A stretch of DNA of 64,000 nt from the NCBI RefSeq assembly GCF_947507565.1, contig NC_089191.1, positions 186,001 through 250,000 on the forward strand. The letters run 5' to 3'. Positions 1 to 10,340 of this stretch are shown in pieces. Made by a program: the position numbers and the translations under genes. The notes under the pieces were generated by a model. It saw only the letters and a list, made by a program, of their open reading frames with translations, did no database searches and was not told where the DNA came from. The first letter of the stretch is position 1. Every line of letters begins with the position of its first letter. The stretch is from Oscarella lobularis (lineage: Eukaryota > Porifera > Homoscleromorpha > Homosclerophorida > Oscarellidae).

Positions 1-262
1 TAATCAATAATCTTAATATAGTTTCTTATAGGAAATGAGAGATGTGAAGGGTTTTATTGATAGGGTATTGCCTAGTGATGGAAAACTGTGATTAAAGTCA
101 AGAAATTGATGTACTAACCTTTGCTACACTTAGTCTCACATGTGCAATCAATAGAGTCTGTAATGGATTAATAGTCCACGTGATGTATAAGAAAATCTAT
201 TGTAACTATTCTCTATTCTATAAGGATTTACCCTGAGGTCCTCAATAGAAAAGCGTCACTTT

Positions 263-2418
263 TTAGGATGAATTCAAGTCCCAGTTATAATGCTGATATG
301 AGACCTTGTATGATTTTTCCTGTATGCATTTAAGCAGGTTGGTCTGCGTGGTTCCAGCGGACATGTGAGCGGCAATCCACTTGAGAACCTTTAGGAAATA
401 ATAATAATCAATAATTCTATGTATTTTGGGGCGCCTAGGCTACCTCTTCCGTATTGATTCCAAAGTCGATTTTGTACCACTTGAGAATGGCACTCAAACT
501 GATCTTTAATTAATGAAAAAATCAATAGGCTATTAATAAAAATCAATATGGTATTCTTACTTCTTTTTTTCTCATGTCAATAACGCAACCACCTCCTTCA
601 AAAAAAGCCTCGCTAGCCAACTGCAACTCCGACTCAATATTCTAAATAATTAATTAATTAATTAACAAAAATCAATAATCTAAATCCGTATTACTTCAGC
701 ACTGTATGTTTTTATGGGAGGACAACTCTTCGCACCGCAAACAAGCGCGAAATGAATTCGCGGTTCGTGTCGAACGAGAGAAATTTTCGCTCTGGGATCG
801 TTTCTCTTGAAGGGTCTCTTCAACTGCCCCACCCCCTTTCGATTAGCCCTCAAAACCCCATTTTCAATATCCTGCAGCGAATAGATGTAACCTCCAATAA
901 CATACGAAGTATAATTAAAAAACTAAACAATAAAATAAAGAAAGAAATTAGATATATAGATTTTTATTTACTTTGTATCGCTGCCACAGATTGGTTGGGG
1001 GACCACGTGACACGTTGGCGTGAATGACCAAAGCGTTGTAAATATTAACGAAAAAGGCAATTTTTTCACTTCGATTTAATCGACTGACGTCAACGCGTTG
1101 AAGCTGAGCTGTCGCTTTGACGTAGGCAGCGAACTTGGAGCTCTTTCCCATGCCCGAATAATTGACACCCTTTAGAGAAAGATCAATCAATAAATAATTA
1201 ATAACAGATTATCTCCAAATACTCTTCCATCGGCCGATAAGAATTCCCCGTATAGTTGAAGTATGAGCCCGCGCAAGTGCTCAGCAACAACATTAGCTAA
1301 TAGATCAATACTAATAAAATAATCAATATTAATTAATTAATCTAACCTGGATAGGGTTCGCATTCCGTGACGTATTCCATATTGAGAGCATTTCGCTTGC
1401 TATCCTCCACGAAACGATAGAACAAATACTCGTCCTTGAAATCGTGATCTTCGGTCACGTGACGACAAAAATGACGTTTGACCAATTCGCGACCCATTTG
1501 AATTGCATCCATGCGCAGCTTTCCGCCGCGTCGTTTCATGAGCCAATTGACGAGCTCTCGACCCACGAAACAATTCTTATACGTTCGGAGATGATACTTG
1601 TGATCTTTGACGAGACCCGACTGCTTGATTTCTCGTACGAGATGCGCGTATTCGTCCGGTTCGCATTTGAGCGCGGCCAACTCTTCATCACTGACTGTGG
1701 GGGCAAAGAGAAGAGAGTGTAGGAAGAGCGCGCACGCGCGAGTTTCGTACTTTCACAGGACAATACATAGGGACCAGGAGGAGGAGTTTTTCCTAAAGTA
1801 CAGCAAAGTTCTGCAGTGAGTGCGTGCACCAAAGACATTCATAAGAATATTAGCAGAGTGGTGGTCACAAAGAGTGTGAAATAAATAATTAATTAATTAT
1901 TGACTATTGTTTCAGTGCAAGAGAGACAGCCTATGTCTATAGACCCTCATCCTAATCAATTAATACTATTAGAATTAATTAATTAATTAATCTAGCCCCT
2001 TGGATATATATATATATATGTCTTATCTTACTGTCTTCTTCCGACGATTCTTCCGGGACCGGCTTTGGTGCGTCATCCGGGGGTTCGTTGTTCTCGACTT
2101 CCGACAGCAAATCGTCTAATTTCCCGTTTTCAATCTAAGGGAGATACGCCATTGACCACGCCCACGCAAGTCAGACGACTTTCCACGTACGATCATACTG
2201 AAGTCGTCCCAGCCGCCGACGTGAATCGCGTTGAAGAAGATTTGCGGTACGGTTTTGCGGCCCGTGCGTTCGCGTATCTCCTCGCCGCGTTCGGGGTATT
2301 TGTGGACGTTTACGTCTTCGAAGGGAATGCCGAGATCGTTTAGCTTCGCTTTCGCGCGACGACACGATGGGCACGTTGGAAGGGAGAATATGAGAACGCG
2401 TCCTTTCAGTTGTTCCAT
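263..2418 (-). CDS. Glutaredoxin-DEP-DUF547 fusion protein
   Basis: Multi-exon minus-strand gene. The first supported ATG is at 2418; an in-frame stop lies just upstream. The N-terminus is a glutaredoxin fold with active site CPSC, a TVP cis-proline loop and a downstream GG, so it is a dithiol type with Ser in place of the usual Tyr. An acidic linker exon (about 2030-2115) follows. Next is a DEP domain (exon 1342-1700; GRELVNWLM), then DUF547 over about five exons: EKIAFFVNIYNALVIHA near 1010-1060, HFALVCGAKSCP near 720-750, KWYKIDFG near 450, and a C-terminal YNWDLNSS before the stop at 263. The Grx-DEP-DUF547 order is known in some algae, protists and invertebrates. A membrane-associated redox role is inference from the DEP domain. 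Domain identity is firm; internal exon edges were read by eye. Confidence 0.85.
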
Positions 2419-2878
2419 CGCCTCCTTGTGTCTATCCACCAAGGCGTTCCGTTAGGAATTCGTTGAATCCAATGCTGAAGATGAACAAAGCGGGAGCTCC
2501 CGTACGTTCGTCCCGCGCTAAAGGCTGCTAAAGGCACTGATATTGTGGGAGCTTTGGGGCTATGTCTGCTTGACTTTTTCAATATATGTTTTCCATGATT
2601 GCCAGGCGGTCCAGATTATTATTTGGCCACTAAGGCATAAAAAAAGACATGAAGAACAAAACGACGGAATGACATCACTTGTGTAGTAAGTATCACGTGT
2701 GATGATAGGGATGATGCAAATGATCACGAGCACCGTTCTCTAACGTCCCACACTTTGATCCAACATCTCCTTTTATGGTCATGCGATCCTGCTAGGAAAC
2801 CGGTTATGGTCTTAGAACGCGGAGCTAATGCAGTAGTGCCCTAAAATCCCGTCAATTATTAGGTGCATCTAACGGTTG

Positions 2879-2912
2879 TGACATCATACCCGTTTTCTGC
2901 TTTTGTATATAA
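2879..2912 (+). promoter_or_regulatory. CTHRC1-like gene promoter: TGACATCA box plus TATA
   Basis: TGACATCATACCCG at 2879-2892 is followed by a TATA box (TATATAA) at 2906-2912, about 54 bases before the start codon. The same box, in the same order and at similar spacing to a TATA, lies upstream of all four minus-strand CTHRC1-like genes at 14-23 kb. TGACATCA resembles a CRE/ATF or AP-1 site; the bound factor is inference. Confidence 0.6.
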
Positions 2913-2965
2913 GCAGGTACAGTTGGAGTGTAGAGTCATGCAACTTCACTAAGCAAGGCAAGACA

Positions 2966-4008
2966 ATGATTTCTAGTCCCACTATTCTCACGTTGTTTGC
3001 TGCCCTTATTCTGTCTTTCAATACTGTTGAGAGCAATTCCCCCACATCAGATCAGGTAGCGTCCCTAATCATAACACATCCAACAGATGCAAAAAGTCTT
3101 GCCTAGGGCGGTGCTGGAGCTTGTTCAGGAGTTCCAGGAGCTCCAGGAGTTCCTGGAACTGCAGGGAATAATGGATTGCCAGGAAGAGATGGATTGCCAG
3201 GAAGAGATGGATTGCCAGGCAGAGTTGGAGAGAAAGGAAGTGACGGAATGAAGGGTAGTAAAGGCGAAAAAGGAGCCACTGGAAAGACGGGGCCCAAAGG
3301 AAGTTTGGGACCAATTGGAAAGACGGGGCCCAAAGGAAGTTTGGGACCAATTGGAAAGACGGGGCCCAAAGGAAGTTTGGGACCAATTGGAAAGACGGGG
3401 CCCAAAGGAAGTTTGGGACCAATTGGAAAGACGGGGCCCAAAGGAAGTTTGGGACCAATTGGAAAGATGGGGCCCAAAGGAAGTTTGGGACCAATTGGAA
3501 AGACGGGAATGAAAGGAGTAAAAGGAGAAAATGGCAATGATCATTCTATCAACTGGAAACAGTGCGTCTGGAAAAGAGAAGATGACAAAGATACAGGTCT
3601 CATACAGGTAATTTTCAAAGGTATATTTTACACACTCTAAATTGATTTCTATAGGAGTGTGTCTTCAGAAAACGTCATTCTTCTACAGCTCTCAAAGTAG
3701 CATACGCTGCCGCAACGAGAACCTATTGTCCTGGTATATCCTGCTGTGGACGTTGGTATATCACTTTCAATGGAGCAGAATGTTCGGGACCAATGCCAAT
3801 TGAAGGAGTTGTGTTTACAGCAAATAACCATGGTAATCCTATTCGATATCGTCACTTGGAAGGTTTTTGCACAAACATTCCAGCCGGACTCATAAGGATA
3901 GCTGTTCGCGTTGGAAATTGTCAGGTCTACAGATCATCCGATCGTTATTCTGGATATAAATCCAACTCTCGGATCATGATTGAAGAATATCCCCAGTCAC
4001 AAAACTAA
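2966..4008 (+). CDS. CTHRC1-like secreted collagenous protein, copy 0
   Basis: Three exons: 2966-3055, 3107-3607, 3655-4008, all in phase 0. Exon 1 is a signal peptide (MISSPTILTLFAALILSFN). Exon 2 encodes a collagen Gly-X-Y stretch beginning CSGVPGAPG and ends in WKQCVWK. Exon 3 is the globular domain typical of collagen triple helix repeat containing 1: [19 protein letters not shown], then a VRVGNC segment, ending IMIEEYPQSQN. Vertebrate CTHRC1 has the same order (short collagen, [22 protein letters not shown]) and is a secreted modulator of matrix and Wnt/PCP signalling; that role is not shown here. This copy stands alone and is on the opposite strand from the four clustered paralogs at 14-23 kb. 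Its collagen exon is enlarged by a six-copy 36-base minisatellite. Confidence 0.93.
3281..3496 (+). repeat. Coding minisatellite, 36 bases x 6, in the collagen exon
   Basis: Six consecutive 36-base units, starting at 3281, 3317, 3353, 3389, 3425 and 3461, each encode a [12 protein letters not shown]-type 12-residue block (four Gly-X-Y triplets). The unit at 3461 has M for T. Units are almost identical at the DNA level, which indicates recent slippage or unequal exchange. Frame and Gly periodicity are preserved. Confidence 0.97.
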
Positions 4009-4526
4009 ACCCTAACTGACTACATGCTTATTCTTTTTATAACTGCTGCATATGAGTTTATAGTTGTGCTGTTGTTTGTTTGTTTGTTTTCCAAAGCGAA
4101 AGACTGCTACAGTAGTAAGTAGCGATTTTTACTAATAACATTACCTGAAAAAATTCAATATCTTCCCAATAAGACAGTAGTCTAGTAGAGATGATATACA
4201 CTTGACTGTAACTATTCATACGTCTTTCTTACCAGGCCATATGATATTGCAAACTTCTTCCCCTAAATATGCAATAGAAAACAATATATTAAATCCAGTA
4301 GCTAAAATTAGGCTCACCCAAACCGAATTCAATTTTCAATAAATATAAATACTATTAAATCTAGGAGACATGTCTGCGAAGGACAGAAAGAAAATCAATG
4401 CACACTTTACTAGATACGAGAGCCAGGTGAAAGAGATACAGTTACCTGAATTCTACGCACATGCACGGACTTTTATTGTACACTCACATGAATAACAAGA
4501 GCACCATCACATCACAACAAAAGATC
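4009..4526. other. Intergenic, nothing convincing
   Basis: A gap between the CTHRC1-like gene and the ATP synthase g gene, which converge here. It holds AATAAA-like sequence near 4340 and a 42-codon ORF starting MSAKDRKKINAHF near 4371 that I do not recognise. I see no other gene. Confidence 0.4.
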
Positions 4527-4962
4527 CTACACATTGTAGCCAATTATGCTTCGACGTCCAATCATTTCGCCCACGTAGAACCAACAGCACACTTCGGCGA
4601 AGACGAGCGCGTTTCGCGTCGCCTGCTTCACTGTGCAGTCGAGAAATCGGCCAGAAAGGCCGGCTACGACGAGATCTTGAAATCCTCGCCTTATTTCGTT
4701 CCATTTGGCTGGGCTCGGCGGTGCTAAGTCCGTGCGCGCGTATTTCCAGAACGTTGCAAGGTGAGGCGTTGCGATTGTGATCGATTTCTTTGCGATGTCT
4801 GCGAGAAATGGAGTGATTTCCTCAAAGGGGCCCCCGGTAAGACGTTTTTAACGTGGACGAGTAGAAATATATGTGTTTAAGCTACTCGATATGTAGAGAG
4901 GGTTTACTTTGAGACGAAACGGCGAGTCTTTGACCGAGAGCTGCTGCCTTTGATGCTGCCAT
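4527..4962 (-). CDS. ATP5MG: Mitochondrial ATP synthase subunit g
   Basis: Two exons on the minus strand. Exon 1 runs from ATG 4962 to a GT donor near 4908 (MAASKAAALGQRLAVSSQ). Exon 2 starts near 4830 and ends at TAG 4527. Exon 2 reads PFLADIAKKS, then ATPHLATFWKYARTDLAPPSP, and ends with a transmembrane segment CCWFYVGEMIGRRSIIGYNV. Animal subunit g has the matching landmarks [20 protein letters not shown] and MWFYVGEIIGKRGIIGYDV, and is about 100 residues, as here. It belongs to the membrane Fo sector of the mitochondrial ATP synthase and helps dimerise the complex. The alanine-rich N-terminus could serve in import. It is easily missed because the product is short. Confidence 0.92.
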
Positions 4963-5877
4963 CTTTGGAACAAGCGCGCTAACGAGTAGCTAGAGAGAAG
5001 ATGGGGAATCCCGGACAAACGCCCCTGCACCTGAAGCCCTATAACTGGCTGCGTTCTTGGACTTTTAGACCCGGCATCGTCTACAGGTGTCCCCGCTCAG
5101 ACGCATAGCTACCATACTTAGTCCTTGCTTAGTCATAGTCGTAAGCCGCGATATGCGTAGAGTTTCCTCAATCAGGATCCCATGACACGGCACCACAAGG
5201 AAAAATACCTTCACGTGCTAATTTGAGACATGTGAGGATTATTTTCAGTGAAGGGGCGTATAGAATGCAGGTGTAGCAATCTCAGACGAGAAATTCTTGA
5301 GATACCCTACTGTACAATCTTGGAGCCGCGAGAGAGCGGCGCCACGCCGCTAGCCGGATCCGGCGTCTGAGACCGGCGTTGATAACTCCACTAATGTAAA
5401 GTTCTTCGAGTCTTTTCTCTCGTTTCCCCGACAGCAACGTCTAGCGGGGTAAAGTACTAATAGGTGAAGCAGCACGTGTACGGTAATTATTCCCTCGTCC
5501 TGGAGATTCGGAAAGGGTATGAGTCCTTTCATATTGTACGGATTCGCGTCCGGGTCGTGCACGCGTACTCGAAGGGCGCGTCGTCGCACGATATCTTCTC
5601 GATCCCTTTGACGCACTTCGCGGGGGCGAGATCGTCGAAGCAGCTCTCGTTTTGCAAACACCGAAGGCGGAAAGTCTATAATTGGCTTCAATTGATTCAC
5701 CGGGTGTTGTCTTTGGCGGGTCCGACACCCCCCAGGTGACGCCACGAAATTACCCTAGCAGCTGGCACGTGCACGCCCCGTGGCACGCCCCGTGCAGTAC
5801 TAATATAAGGACAGGGGACGCAGCGACGTCAGTGTCACATCGAAGCCGCCCCGCCACGACTCCCCAATCGCCGGTGC
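4963..5877. other. Divergent intergenic region between ATP5MG and the RIM-like gene
   Basis: About 0.9 kb between two divergently transcribed genes. Several overlapping ORFs of 90-130 codons lie at 5350-5745 on both strands. None shows a family motif and the longest are arginine-rich, as expected for GC-rich non-coding DNA. An AT-rich TATA-like stretch (TAATATAAGG) near 5801 lies about 75 bases before the RIM-like start. An extra exon of either neighbour cannot be excluded. Confidence 0.4.
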
Positions 5878-8827
5878 ATGGAAATGGCCGCCTATTTGCC
5901 GACGCAACGTCCCACTGTCATTCCCCATCTTCCCCCGTCCGCGCCAGCTTCGCTCGATTTGCGCGGTCTCTCGGCGAACGAAATCGCGCGAATTCAACAA
6001 GTCCTCACGCGAGCGGATCGCGCTAATCGAGTCGTTGCCGAACGAACAAAGTAAGAAGATTTGAACGCGCGTTCTTGCTTTGCAACTAGGCGTTCTATAT
6101 CGCTTTGTTTTTTTCCCACGTAAAGCAAACTGAAAGCGGAATTCGACGTCTTGAAAGAGCAAGTAGAGGCGGCCCGACGCCGCGCCACCGAGTGGAAGGA
6201 CCAGAAGCGCCTGTGTCAAATATGCTTTCAAGTGGACGTCGGTTCGACGAGCGTCTCGCACACGTGCTGCCTGTGCCGAAGAAAGTTCTGCTCACGTTCA
6301 AATTGCGGATGTCGAACGAAGACGAGCAATAAAAGGGGCACGCCTATGGAGGTAAATAACGATAAATTGTCGACGCGAAAGCCATTTTAGAGGCGATCCG
6401 AATCACGCACGATACCGTAGAAAAAATCTTAGTTATTGATGAGACGCAGTCCTTCGTGTGGCGCGCCGGATGCTACTGTCGTTAGAATAGGAGGAGTCTA
6501 GGATCATTTTTGTTATCCTTCGCTCTAACTCGATTTCAGAGGTATCATTTGTATGTTTTTTCTTGCAGTGGACTTGCGCGCTCTGCTATAAGGAGCATCA
6601 GTACATGACGCTGTCCGGTAATTGGATTGTCACTAATAGACGATTGAGCAGCGAGACTGTGAGCCCCATTTCGCCGCGTCCGAACCCAATAGCATCACGC
6701 CCTATAATTGATTCGTCGTCGAGTGAGAGTTTGGGAACTGGTTGCTGTGGAGACAGTGAGATGGGACCATGCGGTCGAATATTGGTAATTTATAGACACC
6801 TGCTGGGTGGAGTGGGTGGGGATCAAGTGTTGTCTTTTCATATGTAGATTCAACTCGGATACATTGAAGCGCAGTCGAGCTTCATCTTCACGATTATCTG
6901 CGCCGAAGGACTTCACTACTCCGAAGCCAAGGATAGAAAGTGTGCAATCAATCCTTACGCGAAAGCCTATCTCCTTCCGGATCGAAGGTAAAGCGCTATA
7001 GATAAAAATAAAGGAAAGTATCTATATTCTAACATCAGTGAAAGAATGAAGAGAAAGACTGCGACGCTTCACGATACAAACAACCCCGTGTGGAAGCGTG
7101 CTTTCAAATACGAAAATATTAGCCTGGAAGAGCTCAGATCGCGTTCCCTGGAAGTCTCTTTGTGGAGCCATAAAAAACAGAAGCCCATGCGTCTAAAGAA
7201 ACACCTTGGCCAGGTATTCCAAATAATGAATACATTATTAGGGCGTGAGCCTAATTTTGGTTGGTTCAGGTTGCAATTGATTTAAGCAAAGTTACTCTGA
7301 CTAATTTGCCTCAGTGCTATCCTCTAAGCTCTGACGGCACATGGAGTTCTCCAATTCGACATTATGAATCTCCTCAACGTTTCGCTCCCCAATCTCCCAT
7401 CTCGGCGAGAAATTCGTGGTCGTCGGTCGAGAGCTCGGGATGCTGTTCTATTGACGAGTCAGTGGAAAAATCGAGCGTTTTTGCCAGTCCGCCGCCGGCT
7501 GAGACTACTCCAAGCATTCATCGCAAGAAGGGATTGCCGCTGGGAAAACTGGGACAAATCTTCTCCTTGCGGGAAGACGATGACGTCGATCGGCTCGTCA
7601 TGGAGTACAAATTACGGCAGCAGAAATGTCGAAGAATTAGCGAGATGGAGGAAGTCGAACAGACCCTTAGACAGACAACAGGTAGACTTGGGAGCCAGAG
7701 AATTCAAATGTTTAGCACTCTAACGGTGATCTCTTTTGGAATAGAGCATGGTTCGTGTTCACTGGGGGTACCAGAGAAAGAGGCAAAGACGGCGTCTTTG
7801 CCAAGAAGTTCTACGTTAAATATTCCCGGCGATGGTGGCTCTTCGCGTCGCAGTAGCGTCCCTATTCTCAGTCCGCGCGCTCGCTCTGCTTCACCGGCGC
7901 CAAATGCTGGCTCACGGGTACGGTAACGTGTTGACTAATGTAGCTTTGTTTTACATTTGTTTTCGTAGGGAAGGCTCTCAGTTGATAACCCGTCTAGTAT
8001 AAATCCGCTGCGTTTGAGTCCAAGACTTCGAAAGAGTTCGAGAGCGAGCGAAACGTACAGCCTCAGTCCAAGCGAAGACGGAAGCGCCGGGTACAATATA
8101 GGAAATAATTTAAAAAATTCCCTTTTTAATACCTTATCTTCAGTTCGTCCGTATCGGCTCTTCATCCTTCTGAAGGATGCGGACTCGGAGTGGGTCAGCT
8201 CCTTCGTTCAGCTCAAATCGGTAAATATTTTTTAAAATAATTATTGGTAGCGTTTTGAGATCTCTGTGCGCTTTCAGGTGTTGACAATAGCGGACAGATT
8301 CAATTGGGTTTCTCACTGACAAATCGCCGATTAGAAATAACAATTTTCTCAGCGACTGATCTCGTTTACAAGTCCGATCATCTTACCTTTGGCCAGGCAA
8401 ATCGTGAGTGCTTACATAGCCTCAAATAATCTCATATTATTCTAAAACTAAACTCCTTTTAGCGCCGTATGCTAAACTATATCTTCTCCATGATACGAAG
8501 CCGGTATCGGGACAGAAGGAGCAGAGAACTAAGTGGGGCGATTGCATAATTCACCCGCGATTCGACCAAACGTTGACATTCAAAATGTCGGAAATTCAGA
8601 ACAAAATTCTAAAAGTAACACAACCTCTAATAACCCCAACGCTTCAATTTCTATTTATTCGTTTATCTTACTAGGTAAAAGTCAAGTATGATACGTCAAA
8701 AAAAGCCTTCAAATGCAAAAGCAATTCCCACGAAATCGGCCAGGCTCTCATCGCCCTCGACGACCTACAACTACGCGAAGAGGAAGAAGTCAGAGGATGG
8801 TATCGGCTCTTTCCCTCGCAAAACTAA
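5878..8827 (+). CDS. RIM-like Rab-effector with zinc finger and two C2 domains
   Basis: About a dozen exons. E1 (5878-6050) carries a Rab-binding-like helix, LSANEIARIQQVLTRADR. E2 (6126-6351) and E3 (6569-6784) carry a FYVE-like zinc finger with paired cysteines (LCQICF, CCLCRRKFC, WTCALCYKEHQ). E4-E6 form C2A (LGYIEAQSSFIFTIICAEGL to LGQVAIDLSKV). A long Ser/Pro-rich linker follows, then C2B (GQIQLGFSLTNRRLEITIF to GWYRLFPSQN). The order zinc finger, C2A, linker, C2B, and the closing GWYRLFP, match RIM/UNC-10 active-zone proteins, where the finger binds Rab3 and the C2 domains tether vesicle release machinery. I see no PDZ domain between finger and C2A, unlike bilaterian RIM1/2. The segment 7682-7744 is 63 bases with GT...AG ends and no stop, so it could be an intron or retained coding. 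Confidence 0.82.
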
Positions 8828-8918
8828 AAGACTTTCTCCTATGGACGTGTATATTAAACGAATTTGAGTAGATATCTACTTGTAGAACGAGATGCATGCA
8901 TCAGATTAATTTTTATCA

Positions 8919-10139
8919 TTAGTAGACTAAGAAATCAGTCGATCCAGTATAGTTTATTAAAAGTTGTTGCCCGTCTGGGGTTGGACATGAGAAGGCAATT
9001 TTTTTCTTTTCGATTATTGATCTCGGATGGAAATGAGTACTGGAGATCGAGCGAGAGCGTTTGGGAAATAATTATTGGAGAATAATTATTGGGAAATTAC
9101 CGTAAGGAATCGAGCATTTGGGTTGCCACGCGTTTTTTTCTGTGTTTCTCTGCTACCCATATATGGGTAACGCCCACTTGGGCTGGAAACGTTTCCTTAC
9201 TAAGGAGATTTATGAAGTTTTGGGGGGATTTCCTAATTATACTCGACCTGCACTGAATAGAGCTGGAAGTAGATCCAGTGAAAAATATTCTATGTGCCTT
9301 GTGGGAGGGAGGGATTCATTATAAGTAGCTACAGGAGAAGGGAAATGCTGTGTACCTCTTCCAGTGGTTTACTTGCTAAGAAACCAATAACGGTTTTGTT
9401 CTTTATATAAAGAAAAACCTTAATAATAATAATAAATAATTGATTAGGAGACATAACTGTTGGGGTTAAATTACTTGAGTATCTTTAGTGTTTGGTACAG
9501 TAGCAGATCCTAATTGGCTACTAATGACTTCAAAAATAGCGCAAACCTAAATTAATTATTAAATGTAAAGGAGACCATAGATAATATAGATCAATAATTA
9601 TTTTTACGCTACTATACGGGCTCTCCTGCCTAATTAAACTGACTTTATTCCAGAACTTTTTTCCATCATCTGGAATGACCTTGACAATTTTTCCCTCCTC
9701 GAATTCACTTACGACCCGTTCGTTCTTCCAAACCTATATAGGCACAATTTTCCTCTACTCTAAATTAAATTAAAAAATTTTCTCGACTTGTACGGGATAT
9801 TTGAATTTATTGACGACGTTTGCGTGATATTTATTGTGTTCTCGCATGTCTTCTTCTTTACCGCGAGCGTACACCATTCCGCAGAAAGAACAGACCGTAT
9901 GACCGAAGTCGCGTTGGCCCAAGTCCTAGAAAATCGGTCTGGTTGGATTCGCTTAGCGCGCTCTAATGGTTTTCTACGAGGTGCAATTGCTCTAGTTTTT
10001 TGGGCCGTTTGTCGCGTTTTTGGATCTTTTTCTTAGTTAGAATTGGCTTGCAGAGATCGTCGTCGAAGCTCTCGCGTCGGCGTTTCGTTTTCGTGAAGAT
10101 TGGGTAGAGAGGGATCGTTTTAGAGTCCGCCGACGCCAT
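8919..10139 (-). CDS. ESCO/Eco1-type cohesin acetyltransferase
   Basis: Minus-strand multi-exon gene, ATG at 10139 and stop at 8919. Exon 1 encodes MASADSKTIPLYPIFTKTKR, a short basic tail and KKLEQLHL. It is followed by a C2H2-type finger, LGQRDFGHTVCSFCGMVY then EHNKYH, as in ESCO1/2. Downstream exons give VWKNERVVSEFEEGKIVKVI (about 9660-9735), VFLYIKNKTVIGFLASKPLE (about 9360-9420), VGVTHIWVAEKHRKKRVATQ (about 9110-9180) and IAFSCPTPDGQQLL ending in FLVY. Human ESCO proteins have the same series: CGMIY, GWKKERVV, CGISRIWV, EIAFSDPTPDGK, FLVYNF. The enzyme acetylates SMC3 in the nucleus to establish sister-chromatid cohesion. The N-terminus is short compared with vertebrate proteins. The splice before the last exon is uncertain. 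Confidence 0.87.
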
Positions 10140-10340
10140 ACGAAACCGCGAAAAGGTCCTAACGTTAAGAAGAGCACTTAGAAAAGCAAGAAATGCGCCC
10201 ACAAAGTCGTAAACCTGTCCTGTTCGCGCTCCCAAGAAAAAAGGCATCCGGGGAATAATAGCGCGAGCTAGTTTCTTCCAGTTTCTCCGGAAAAACTCGT
10301 TCTAACATCGAGCACTAGCCACTGGTTAGAACAGAAAGAT

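Noticed and set aside
3281-3496. CRISPR-like regular repeats
   Set aside because: Direct 36-base units without spacers, inside a collagen exon of a eukaryotic gene.
3103-3544. Long minus-strand frames opposite the CTHRC1 copy 0 collagen exon
   Set aside because: Antisense shadow of the Gly-X-Y repeat; no start, splice or family support.
4371-4500. Short ORF MSAKDRKKINAHF
   Set aside because: Only about 42 codons, no motif, and it lies in the gap after two convergent genes.
5350-5745. Arginine-rich ORFs on both strands before the RIM-like gene
   Set aside because: No family motif; overlapping open frames on both strands fit GC-rich promoter DNA.
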